Below, piece by piece: positions 22,771 to 30,518 of a stretch of 30,518 nt of DNA (position 1 is its first letter; every line of letters begins with the position of its first letter). The DNA lies in NCBI GenBank assembly GCA_945906915.1, contig CAMDSI010000007.1, positions 1 to 30,518 of the forward strand. Direction: 5' to 3'. The stretch is from Spirosoma fluviale. Lineage in GTDB: Bacteria > Bacteroidota > Bacteroidia > Cytophagales > Spirosomataceae. The notes beneath the pieces are model-generated. The model saw only the letters and a list, made by a program, of their open reading frames with translations, was not told where the DNA came from and did not search any database. A program made the position numbers and the translations under genes.

Positions 22771-24569
22771 AGGTTTTCTAGTTGCTTTTTGAATTTGAGG
22801 GCTTTCATTTTGCCTAGGACTTTGGCCAAATCCTCATCCGACGCCTCCTTCAGCTTCGCCACCGTCCCAAAAGTCTTCAATAATTTCTCCGCCGTCAACT
22901 TTCCAATCCCGTCCATCGTCTCTAATTGCGACACAATAAAGTTTTTACTTCGCTTATTTCGATGCGCCGTAATCCCAAACCGGTGCGCCTCATCCCGCAG
23001 CTGCTGAATCAATTTTAGCGACTCCGATTTCTTATCTATATATAAGGGTAAACTATCCTCGGGGAAATAAATCTCCTCTAAACGTTTCGCGATACCAATG
23101 ATTGGTATCTTTCCATACAATCCGATGGCCTTCAGCGCATCGCAGGCAGCGCTTAACTGCCCCTTGCCTCCATCGACGATGATGAGGTCAGGTAATTCGG
23201 CCTCTTCTTCTAATAAGCGCGTATATCGGCGGGTAATCACCTCGTACATAGTCGCAAAGTCGTCTGGCCCCTCCACCGTTTTAGGCGTGAAGATGCGGTA
23301 ATCCTTTTTCGAAGGCAGTGAATTCATGAAACAGACCATCGCGGAGACCGGATTAGTCCCTTGTAAATTCGAGTTATCGAAACATTCGATATGTTTAGGC
23401 AAATCTGTGAGTCGCAAATCATTTTTCAATTTGATCATCACACGCATCTTGCGATCCCCTCCACTTTCTTCGGCAGCCTTGCGATCCGCCTTATCTTTAC
23501 GGAAATACAAGACGTTCTTTAAGGACATGTCTAACAACTTTCGTTTGTCGCCCTGATTCGGCAAGGTATTTTTTACCCCCTCAAATTCGATCGACATGGG
23601 GATGTTAGTAATAATCTCTTTGGCCTTACTCTGAAACTGATCTCTTTTTTCCCAAATCAGCATCGTCAACAATTCTGCCTCCTCTTCCTCCAGTTTTTTC
23701 TTCACCTCCCAGGTCTGCGATTGCAAAATCGTTCCATTAATGACCTTCATGAAATTAATATAGGCTAAAGACTCATCCGATACGATCGAAAACACATCCA
23801 CATCATGGATTGAGGGATTCACGACCGTCGACTTCGCTTGAAAGTTTTCCAATAAATGCCATTTCTCTTTCCATTCCTGTGCTTGTTCAAAGGCGTGGCG
23901 GGTGGAGGCATCCTGCATTTGGCTTATAAAGAAGCTTTTGGCTTTTTGGTAATTACCCTTTAAAATCTGTGATACCTGATCGATGTACTCCATATAGCGC
24001 ATTTCCTGCTCTAAACCCTCACAAGGCCCCTTGCAATTGCCAATATGGTATTCCAAACAAACCTTGAATTTCCCCGCCTCAATATTCGATTCCTTCAAAT
24101 TCAGCGCACACGTCCGCAAAGGATACAGTTGATGCAACATCTCGAGCAGCGCATGCATGAGTTTAGGATTCGCATAAGGGCCAAAAAACGTCCCCAGCGA
24201 ATGATTAATTCGTCGTTCCGTAATTAAGCGAGGGAAACGCTCCTTTGTCAAACAAATAAAAGGGTAGGTCTTATCATCCCTTAAAAGAATATTATACTTA
24301 GGCTGAAACTGCTTGATTAGCGTATTCTCTAGCAGCAGCGCATCGAATTCTGAGTGAACTATCGTGAACTCCAGATTCCGAATTTGCGAAACGAGCCGCC
24401 GCGTCTTATTGTCCTTTCCTTTCGTATTGGTGAAATAGCTGCTGACCCTATTTTTTAAATTCTTCGCCTTACCTATATAGATGATGGTACCGCTTTCATC
24501 GAAGTAGCGATACACCCCCGGATCTTCGGGCAGGGTAGGAAGGATGATTTTAGGGTCGAAGGATGACAT
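22767..24569 (-). CDS. uvrC: UvrABC system protein C (excinuclease subunit)
   Basis: A 600-residue nuclease that makes the two incisions in nucleotide excision repair together with UvrA/UvrB. An N-terminal GIY-YIG domain (GVY at 18-20, YIG at 31-33, with AKNLKNRVSSYF) makes the 3' cut. A UVR motif around 200-240 binds UvrB. An RNase-H-like endonuclease domain (HIECFDNSNLQGT, LIIVDGGKGQL, DEAHRFGITAHR) makes the 5' cut. Tandem helix-hairpin-helix motifs end the protein (LETMDGIGKLTAEKLLKTFG). Length and order are typical. It is a lone minus-strand gene overlapping the nuoK end. A TAATTTTG box lies only 5-12 bases before the ATG, so the transcript may have almost no leader. Confidence 0.96.
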   Translation of the reverse strand: MSSFDPKIILPTLPEDPGVYRYFDESGTIIYIGKAKNLKNRVSSYFTNTKGKDNKTRRLVSQIRNLEFTIVHSEFDALLLENTLIKQFQPKYNILLRDDKTYPFICLTKERFPRLITERRINHSLGTFFGPYANPKLMHALLEMLHQLYPLRTCALNLKESNIEAGKFKVCLEYHIGNCKGPCEGLEQEMRYMEYIDQVSQILKGNYQKAKSFFISQMQDASTRHAFEQAQEWKEKWHLLENFQAKSTVVNPSIHDVDVFSIVSDESLAYINFMKVINGTILQSQTWEVKKKLEEEEAELLTMLIWEKRDQFQSKAKEIITNIPMSIEFEGVKNTLPNQGDKRKLLDMSLKNVLYFRKDKADRKAAEESGGDRKMRVMIKLKNDLRLTDLPKHIECFDNSNLQGTNPVSAMVCFMNSLPSKKDYRIFTPKTVEGPDDFATMYEVITRRYTRLLEEEAELPDLIIVDGGKGQLSAACDALKAIGLYGKIPIIGIAKRLEEIYFPEDSLPLYIDKKSESLKLIQQLRDEAHRFGITAHRNKRSKNFIVSQLETMDGIGKLTAEKLLKTFGTVAKLKEASDEDLAKVLGKMKALKFKKQLENL

Positions 24570-25061
24570 AGTCCAAAATTAAGCAAAAATCTCTTCTTTG
24601 TGTTTTTTGTAATTATCTAAGGAGGGCCTTTCTAGATTATGCGCGTGTTATCTACGTATTATGCCTTGGTTACCTACTTCCAAATTCACGACAAAATCGA
24701 CATATCTGCCGACCAAAGTATCTTTCTCTATTGTAGTACAAACGCAAAATAAGCCCCCTGAGAGCTTATTAAGAGAATACTGCTATTTAAAATAAAAAAA
24801 ATGAAAAAATAGTACCTAAAAACTTGTGTAGTTTGGAAGTAATAGACATATTTGAAGGTATGTAATAGTATAGCATAGTTGAGACGGGTCATCTATTTCC
24901 GATGTTGTTTTCATGTGCTGTTGTATTATTTTAAGATTTGTTTAACGACTAAACCTATTTAAAGTTTTAATTATTTATTCACCTAATCAGAAAGGAGGGC
25001 TATTGAACTAGTAAAACGTAAACCCAAAAAATTTAATTTAAAAACTAACTTAATCTTTATT
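24570..25061. other. AT-rich intergenic region and leader upstream of the SusC gene
   Basis: About 490 bases with no credible coding sequence and no tRNA. It holds the uvrC promoter region at the left end, a small 7-bp hairpin (AATAAGC 24748-24754 with GCTTATT 24764-24770), a promoter-like TTG-N20-CATATTTG at 24824-24854, and a roughly 200-nt leader. The leader ends in an A/T-rich stretch directly before the SusC ATG, typical of strongly translated Bacteroidetes genes. An AAAGGAGGG at 24991-24999 resembles a Shine-Dalgarno sequence but has no reading frame behind it. Confidence 0.6.
24824..24854 (+). promoter_or_regulatory. Possible promoter of the SusC/SusD operon
   Basis: TTG (24824-24826), a 20-base spacer, and CATATTTG (24847-24854; one mismatch to TAnnTTTG) fit the Bacteroidetes promoter pattern. 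It would give a 5' leader of about 200 nt before the ATG at 25062. No regulator gene (ECF sigma, anti-sigma, HTCS) lies next to it in the window. Confidence 0.45.
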
Positions 25062-28000
25062 ATGAAAAACAATTTTTACCAAAGTCTACGAAGCCTTCTT
25101 TTACTAGCGATAGTGATGCTAGGAAGCTTTTCGTCATTTGCCCAAGACCGCAAGGTTTCAGGTAAAGTCTCTGGGACAGATTCTCAGGGAATTCCAGGTG
25201 TCAGTATCTTAGTAAAAGGAACTAACACAGGAGCAACTACAGATGTTAATGGTACGTTCTCCGTATCTGTTAAGTCTGGATCAGCTGTTTTAAACATTAC
25301 AGCTGTAGGCTATAAGTCACAATCTATTACAGTAGGTTCTCAAGCCTCTATTAATGTAACGTTAGCAGAAGATAATTCTCAGTTAGACGAAGTAATCGTA
25401 ACTGGTTACTCTGTAACTAACAAGAAAGAGTCCACTGCTGCTGCTTCTATCGTTAAAGCGAAGGATTTGCAAATTGCACCTTCAGGTAACGTAGAGCAAC
25501 AATTACAAGGTCGTGTGGCCGGTGTTACTTTAATCACAAACGGACAACCAGGTACGAACAGTATCATCCGTGTACGTGGTTTCGGTGCATTCGGTGGTAA
25601 CGAGCCATTGTACGTTGTGGATGGAGTTCCAGTAGGAACAACAGATTTCCTTTCTCCAGATGATATCGAGTCTACTACGGTCCTTAAGGATGCGGCAGCG
25701 GCTTCTATCTATGGTGCTCGTGCAGCGAATGGTGTAATTGTTTACACTACTAAGCGTGGTACGCGTAACAAAGGAATTACTATTTCTTATGATGGATTGT
25801 ACGGTGGTACCGATCCTAACGTAGGTGGTGTAGCTAAAATGTTAACTCCACAAGAGCAAGCTGATTGGACTCACGTGGCTTACCGTAACAATGCGGCGGC
25901 TAACGGAACTGCAGTAGGTTATACTCACCCTCAATATGGTACATCTGCGCAAGCAACTTTACCTACGTATTTGCACTTCAACGGTCAAAATGGTGTGAAT
26001 TCGGGTGATATGGCAGCTGCTCAAGCAGCTTTTGCATCTAATCCATTGAATACGTTTGTTATCAAAACAAATAAAGCAGGAACTAACTGGTACGATGAAA
26101 TTACTCGTTTCGGTTCTACCATGCGTCATTCATTAGGAATCCAAGGAGGAACTGACAAAGGTCGTTTCTACTTAGGTTTATCTGGACAAGAGCAACAAGG
26201 TATCTTACTTGAAAACGATTTCAAGCGTTATTCAGCACGTTTTAACTCTGAATTTGATTTAGGAAAGAAATTGCGTGTGGGTGAAAACATCCAAATGACC
26301 TATCGTTCAGTTCGTGGTCAATCAGGAGGTAATAATGGTTTAGGCGTAGCTGCTGACGAGTCAGTTATCTTATCTGCTTACCGTATGCCTACAGCGATTC
26401 CAGTTTATGATGAGTTCGGAAGCTTTGCCTCTACAAAGGCTGCAGGTTTTAACAACCCTCGTAACCCAGTTCGTTCAAGGATAAGAAATAACACGAATGA
26501 TAACAATTATAATGCATCTGCATTTGGTAATGTTTATGTAGAGTATGAGCCAATCAAAGATTTGATTATCAAGTCTTCAATCGGTGGTCAATATTCAGGT
26601 TACGCATACAAAGATTATAACTACAGGTACTTAGGGGATTCTGAGCCAGAGGCTTCAGATTCATTCGGTGAAGGATCAGGTTATAACTTTGCCTATACTT
26701 TCACTAATACAGCTGCTTACAAATACCAATGGAGAAAACATGGTGTTAAAGCATTAGTAGGTATGGAGGCATTGAATACAGGTGCAGGTCGTCAGATGTC
26801 TGGTTCAGGTATCAATCCATTCTCAATGGACTTAGACTTCGTAACTTTATCGTCAGTACAATCTCCAGTAGTTAACTCAGGCTTGTATTCAGGTGTGAAT
26901 TTCTACTCTCTATTCTCTAAGTTAGATTATAACTTCGATGAGAAGTATTATTTAACTGGAGTTGTTCGTCGTGACGGATCATCTCGTTTCGGTCCTGAGA
27001 ATCGTTATGGTATCTTCCCTGCAGTATCTGCAGCTTGGAGAGTAACATCTGAGGAGTTTATGAAGGATCTTCCTGCTATCTCTGATTTGAAAATCCGTGG
27101 TGGTTGGGGAATTATGGGTAACTCGAATAACGTAGACCCAGCTAACCAGTTCTCTTTATATGCAGCGAACAGAGGTAATTCATTCTATGCGATTGATGGT
27201 CAATCATCAGGAGCGAATGAAGGATACTATCGTTCTCGTATTGGTAACCCAGCTGCAAAGTGGGAGACTTCAGAAACATTGAACATTGGTTTTGATGCAA
27301 CTCTTTTCAATGGTAAGTGGGAAATCGTATTAGATGTTTGGAGAAAAGATACACGTGATCTATTATTCAACGTGCCTCTTCCAGCGGTAGTAGGACCAGC
27401 TGCCTCTGCTCCTTCTGTGAACGTGGCGAAGATGCGTAACCAAGGTATTGATTTCCAAATCATTAACCGCGGTAACATCACTTCTGATTTGAAGTATGAA
27501 TTAACATTCAACAATTCATTCTTGAAAAACGAAATCGTTGCTTTTGCTCCTGGTATCACTAATTTAACAGGTGGTGCATTCCGTGGAATTACGCCAGTTC
27601 GTATGGAAGTAGGAAAATCATTATCTTCTTTCTATGGTTACAAAGTAATTGGTTTCTTCAACTCAGCTGCTGAAGTAAGCTCTTCTCCTGCGCAAGATGG
27701 TAAAGGCTTAGGTCGTTTCCGTTATGCGGATATCAATGGTGATGGTAAAATCACAACTGATGACCGTACGTTCTTAGGTTCTCCAGTACCAACTTATACA
27801 GGTGGTATTAACGTAGGATTGACTTACAAGGATTTTGAATTTGCTACGTATTTATACGCTTCAGTAGGAAACCAAATCTGGAACCAATCTAAGTGGTTTA
27901 CAGACTTCTTCGGAACGTTTGAAGGATCAGGAAAAGGGGAACGCGCTAAGCAATCATGGACTCCAGCATTAGGAAACAGCGCAGCTGCTCCGATTTGGGA

Positions 28001-28295
28001 GTCAAATTCTAACATGTCAACTTCGGGTGCTGCTAACTCGTGGTATGTAGAGAATGGTGATTACTTACGTATTCAAAACGTTTCTTTAGGATACAATATT
28101 CCTAAAGCGTATACTTCTAAGTTAGGTATCAAGCGTGCGAAGTTTACTGTTTCAGCTAACAACATCTTTACTTTTACTAAGTACCAAGGTTTAGATCCAG
28201 GTGTAGGTGGAGCTGCAGATACAGGTTTTGGTATTGATGTGGGTAACTACCCTGTTACACCATCATACAATGCATCTATCAACTTGACTTTCTAA
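25062..28295 (+). CDS. SusC/RagA-type TonB-dependent outer-membrane receptor
   Basis: A 1077-residue outer-membrane transporter. The signal peptide (about 1-27) ends FSSFAQ. Residues about 30-110 are a carboxypeptidase-regulatory-like domain (KVSGKVSGTDSQGIPGVSIL, VNGTFSVSV). The family motif DEVIVTGYSV precedes the plug domain (RVAGVTLI, VRGFGAFGGNEPLYVVDGVP, IYGARAANGVIVYTTKRG). A 22-strand barrel follows, ending in the aromatic terminus NLTF. The SusC hallmark YADINGDGKITTDDR is near 890-910. It imports a ligand captured by its SusD partner, 50 bp downstream, using TonB energy. The ligand (glycan, peptide or other) cannot be inferred. Codons are strongly biased (CGT for Arg, GGT for Gly), suggesting high expression. 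Confidence 0.95.
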   Translation: MKNNFYQSLRSLLLLAIVMLGSFSSFAQDRKVSGKVSGTDSQGIPGVSILVKGTNTGATTDVNGTFSVSVKSGSAVLNITAVGYKSQSITVGSQASINVTLAEDNSQLDEVIVTGYSVTNKKESTAAASIVKAKDLQIAPSGNVEQQLQGRVAGVTLITNGQPGTNSIIRVRGFGAFGGNEPLYVVDGVPVGTTDFLSPDDIESTTVLKDAAAASIYGARAANGVIVYTTKRGTRNKGITISYDGLYGGTDPNVGGVAKMLTPQEQADWTHVAYRNNAAANGTAVGYTHPQYGTSAQATLPTYLHFNGQNGVNSGDMAAAQAAFASNPLNTFVIKTNKAGTNWYDEITRFGSTMRHSLGIQGGTDKGRFYLGLSGQEQQGILLENDFKRYSARFNSEFDLGKKLRVGENIQMTYRSVRGQSGGNNGLGVAADESVILSAYRMPTAIPVYDEFGSFASTKAAGFNNPRNPVRSRIRNNTNDNNYNASAFGNVYVEYEPIKDLIIKSSIGGQYSGYAYKDYNYRYLGDSEPEASDSFGEGSGYNFAYTFTNTAAYKYQWRKHGVKALVGMEALNTGAGRQMSGSGINPFSMDLDFVTLSSVQSPVVNSGLYSGVNFYSLFSKLDYNFDEKYYLTGVVRRDGSSRFGPENRYGIFPAVSAAWRVTSEEFMKDLPAISDLKIRGGWGIMGNSNNVDPANQFSLYAANRGNSFYAIDGQSSGANEGYYRSRIGNPAAKWETSETLNIGFDATLFNGKWEIVLDVWRKDTRDLLFNVPLPAVVGPAASAPSVNVAKMRNQGIDFQIINRGNITSDLKYELTFNNSFLKNEIVAFAPGITNLTGGAFRGITPVRMEVGKSLSSFYGYKVIGFFNSAAEVSSSPAQDGKGLGRFRYADINGDGKITTDDRTFLGSPVPTYTGGINVGLTYKDFEFATYLYASVGNQIWNQSKWFTDFFGTFEGSGKGERAKQSWTPALGNSAAAPIWESNSNMSTSGAANSWYVENGDYLRIQNVSLGYNIPKAYTSKLGIKRAKFTVSANNIFTFTKYQGLDPGVGGAADTGFGIDVGNYPVTPSYNASINLTF

Positions 28296-28345
28296 AACAT
28301 AAAGTCCACGCTGTTAGTTATATATATTAATTAATAAAAAAAAAA

Positions 28346-30094
28346 ATGAAAAATAATCAGATTTTTAAGCGAATAGCTTTAGTGAGTGTGTCAGCTCTTA
28401 CGTTGACCTTCGCTTGTAAAGATCAGTTTTTAGAAGTTCCGCCTACCGCCTCTTTGGCTCAAGCGCAATTATCTTCTAAAGCTGGTGTAGAAGGCACCTT
28501 AATTGGGGCTTATGCACAGTTAGCTGCTAAGGGGTTTACTCGTCTTGCAGCAGGTAATAACTGGGTTTGGGGTTCTATCCGTGGTGGAGAGAACAATAAG
28601 GGTACGGATGCGGGTGACTTCACTTCCATCAATCCTATGCAACGTTATGAGGTTCAACCTACGGACGGTGATTTGAACAGCACATGGCAAGCAAAATACG
28701 AAGGTGTTGCTCGTTGTAATGCGACGATTAACTTAGCGAATGGTTCGAAAGAATTATCTGCTGCAGATAAGACGCGTATTATTGCTGAAGCACGTTTCTT
28801 ACGTGGTCACTACTACTTCGAATTGAAGAAGTTATTTAACTCTGTTCCTTATGTTGATGAGACGCAAGATTACGGAAAAGGTATCGAAAAAGTAGCTAAC
28901 ACAGAAGCATTTTGGGATAAGATCGAAGGTGACTTTGCTTATGCATATACTAACTTGCCAGCAACGTCTTCATCTGCAGGTCGTGCGAATAAATGGGCTG
29001 CTCAAGCTTATTTAGGAAAAGTGTTATTGTTCCAAGGAAAGTTTGCTGATGCGAAAGCTAAGTTTACTGACGTAATTGCGAATGGTGTAACTACGAATGG
29101 TAAGAAATATGGTTTAGTTGCTAAGTTTGCTGAAATCTTCAATGCGGAGAATGACAACAACGAGGAGGCTATATTTGCAATCCAATCGTCTATGAACACA
29201 GGTAACGTGAATAACGCGAATGGTTTCGATGACTTGAACTACCCATACAATACGGGTTCTGATGGTCCAGGTAACTGCTGCGGATTCTTCCAACCTTCAT
29301 TCTCGTTAGCTAATGCTTACCGTACAGTGAATGGTTTGCCTATCTTAACTGAGACGGCTGGAGCTCCAGATTATAACTTACCTGCGAATGCATTGAAGCA
29401 AGACTTTCAAATCGCTTCATCTGCTGCGTTTACAGAAGATGCTGGTCCTTTAGATCCACGTATTGACCATACTATCGGTCGTCGTGGTATCCAATACTTA
29501 GACTGGATCGAACACCCTGGTAAGAACTGGATTCGTGATCAAACTTATGCAGGTCCTTACTCACCTAAGAAATATGTATACTACAAGCGTCAAGAGAATA
29601 CATTAACAGATGGTTCTTCTTGGACACGTGGTTATGCAACGATGAACTTCAATATCATTCGTTTTGCTGACGTATTGTTAATGGCTGCTGAGGCTGAAAT
29701 CGAAGCTGGTTCTTTAAGTACTGCTTTAGGTTATATCAACCAAGTACGTAACCGTGCAGCTAACCCTGCAGGTTTCGTAATGAAAGGTGGTGTGGCAGAA
29801 GCTAACTACGTGATCTCACCTTATACAGCATTTGCTGATAAGACAGCTGCTACTAAGGCACTTCGTATGGAGCGTTTATTAGAATTAGCGACTGAAGGTC
29901 ACCGTTTCTTCGACCTAGTTCGTTGGGGACTTGACGCAACTACGTTAAATGCATATTTAGCGTATGAGTCTAAGTACTTAGTTACGAAGTTTGGTGGAGC
30001 AACTTACCAAGCGACGGATAAGTGGTTACCTATTCCTCAAGCTCAAATCGATATCCAAGGTACTTCTATCTTGAAGCAAAACGCAGGATATTAA
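28346..30094 (+). CDS. SusD/RagB-type nutrient-binding outer-membrane lipoprotein
   Basis: A 582-residue surface lipoprotein that forms the lid of the SusC channel and captures the ligand. The N-terminal signal ends in a lipobox-like LTLTFAC with Cys24, followed by KDQFLEVPPTAS, the typical SusD opening. TPR-like helical features are present (IIAEARFLRGHYYFELKKLF, WAAQAYLGKVLLFQGKFADA), as is the C-terminal signature RMERLLELATEGHRFFDLVRWG, ending in PIPQAQID. It is the second gene of the SusCD pair and is followed by a strong terminator. Like SusC it is rich in CGT, GGT and TAC codons. Confidence 0.95.
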   Translation: MKNNQIFKRIALVSVSALTLTFACKDQFLEVPPTASLAQAQLSSKAGVEGTLIGAYAQLAAKGFTRLAAGNNWVWGSIRGGENNKGTDAGDFTSINPMQRYEVQPTDGDLNSTWQAKYEGVARCNATINLANGSKELSAADKTRIIAEARFLRGHYYFELKKLFNSVPYVDETQDYGKGIEKVANTEAFWDKIEGDFAYAYTNLPATSSSAGRANKWAAQAYLGKVLLFQGKFADAKAKFTDVIANGVTTNGKKYGLVAKFAEIFNAENDNNEEAIFAIQSSMNTGNVNNANGFDDLNYPYNTGSDGPGNCCGFFQPSFSLANAYRTVNGLPILTETAGAPDYNLPANALKQDFQIASSAAFTEDAGPLDPRIDHTIGRRGIQYLDWIEHPGKNWIRDQTYAGPYSPKKYVYYKRQENTLTDGSSWTRGYATMNFNIIRFADVLLMAAEAEIEAGSLSTALGYINQVRNRAANPAGFVMKGGVAEANYVISPYTAFADKTAATKALRMERLLELATEGHRFFDLVRWGLDATTLNAYLAYESKYLVTKFGGATYQATDKWLPIPQAQIDIQGTSILKQNAGY

Positions 30095-30112
30095 TTTGTT
30101 CTAATTTTCTTT

Positions 30113-30144
30113 AAAAAAGGTGGGATATTAATCCCACCTTTTTT
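30113..30144 (+). terminator. Rho-independent terminator after the SusC/SusD operon
   Basis: A perfect 14-bp inverted repeat (30113-30126 with 30131-30144) with a four-base loop, a GGTGGGAT core and a six-T tail. It separates SusD from the following FG-GAP gene, which probably has its own promoter or depends on read-through. The A-tract on the left makes it potentially bidirectional. Confidence 0.92.
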
Positions 30145-30171
30145 ATTTTCGCTTAAGTTTAAAATAACCCT

Positions 30172-30518
30172 ATGAAGTATATTAACGCCTACTTATTTAT
30201 CGCTTTTTCGTTTCTAGTTTTCTCTTGTAAAAACGCAACCACTTTCGAGCTTTTATCCGGTGATGATACCGGTATTCATTTTTCAAATAAGATCGTGGAG
30301 AATGACTCCTTGAGTATTTTGAAGTATGAATACCTCTACAACGGAAGCGGTGTGGGTATGGGAGATTTCAATAATGATGGGCTTTTAGATCTCTTTTTTT
30401 CAGGCTCGCAGGCGAATGCTGCTCTGTATTTGAACAAAGGGGAAATGAAGTTTGAAGAGTTAGGTAAAGCGGCTGGTTTAGACACAAAAGATCGCTGGTG
30501 TTCTGGCGTGAGTATTGT
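30172..30518 (+). CDS. FG-GAP/VCBS-repeat lipoprotein, N-terminal part (truncated by window edge)
   Basis: 115 codons are visible from the ATG at 30172, with no stop before the window end. A lipoprotein signal ends in FLVFSC (Cys19). The body contains an FG-GAP/VCBS repeat with a calcium-binding-like loop (GVGMGDFNNDGLLDLFFSG), then LYLNKGEMKFEELGKAAGL, typical of the large exported CRTAC1/ASPIC-UnbV-like proteins often found beside SusCD pairs in Bacteroidetes. Likely an outer-membrane or surface protein; enzymatic or binding role unknown. Only the first blade is present, so the full domain set, including a possible ASPIC/UnbV C-terminus, cannot be checked. Confidence 0.85.
   Translation, partial: MKYINAYLFIAFSFLVFSCKNATTFELLSGDDTGIHFSNKIVENDSLSILKYEYLYNGSGVGMGDFNNDGLLDLFFSGSQANAALYLNKGEMKFEELGKAAGLDTKDRWCSGVSI

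Noticed and set aside
24748..24770. Small hairpin AATAAGC/GCTTATT downstream of the uvrC start region
   Set aside because: Only 7 bp, AT-rich, no T-tract and no gene ending there; not enough to call a terminator or riboswitch.
24902..24936. A 10-codon ATG frame resembling a lipoprotein signal in the SusC leader
   Set aside because: Too short and without conservation evidence; most likely chance in AT-rich sequence.
24991..25010. AAAGGAGGG, Shine-Dalgarno-like sequence upstream of SusC
   Set aside because: No reading frame starts behind it, the SusC ATG is 60 bases away, and Bacteroidetes rarely use such sites; probably chance or leader structure.
1..30518. Search for CRISPR arrays, insertion sequences, integrases, tRNA and rRNA genes
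   Set aside because: No spaced direct repeats, transposase-like proteins, terminal inverted repeats or RNA gene folds were found by reading; intergenic gaps are mostly below 250 bases.

Overview
The window reads as ordinary chromosome from a Bacteroidetes bacterium, most likely a Cytophagales member (freshwater Spirosomaceae/Cytophagaceae-like; genus not determinable from the sequence alone). The reasons are a SusC/SusD outer-membrane nutrient pair, LytS/LytTR-type signalling, a fused 2-oxoacid dehydrogenase E1 of the kind common in this phylum, starts without Shine-Dalgarno sequences but with A/T-rich leaders, and several copies of the Bacteroidetes -7 promoter box TAnnTTTG. No mobile element, integrase, tRNA, rRNA or CRISPR array was seen.

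Layout. (1) 1-8332, housekeeping: a truncated NADP isocitrate dehydrogenase gene (minus), divergent ffh (SRP54), then minus-strand def-pheT whose end abuts the ffh stop, then a plus-strand run ppa-sppA-bioB closed by a hairpin terminator. (2) 8383-14483, minus strand: a GNAT acetyltransferase; a tightly overlapping operon flippase - coiled-coil protein - zapA - rny (cell envelope, cell division, RNA decay) ending in a strong terminator; and a LytS-type sensor kinase with its LytTR response regulator. (3) 14631-18265, plus strand: two exported proteins, a DUF1080 (3-keto-disaccharide hydrolase-like) protein with PA14-like and C-terminal extensions, and a beta-propeller-like protein with a C-terminal cytochrome c domain, closed by a 17-bp perfect bidirectional terminator shared with a convergent DUF1573 gene. 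(4) 18828-22770: a fused E1 alpha/beta dehydrogenase directly followed by nuoI, nuoJ and nuoK, with uvrC converging on nuoK and overlapping its end by a few bases. (5) 25062-30518: a SusC/TonB-dependent receptor and SusD lipoprotein after a long AT-rich leader, a strong terminator, and the start of an FG-GAP/VCBS-repeat lipoprotein gene.

How it fits together. Most genes are core metabolism and cell maintenance. The accessory parts are the exported DUF1080/cytochrome pair, which is a plausible envelope sugar-oxidation and cleavage module next to a two-component system, and the SusCD uptake locus. The most unusual arrangement is a three-gene fragment of respiratory complex I (nuoIJK, with no other nuo gene in the window) coupled to a 2-oxoacid dehydrogenase E1. 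I did not find a clearly new defence or mobile system.
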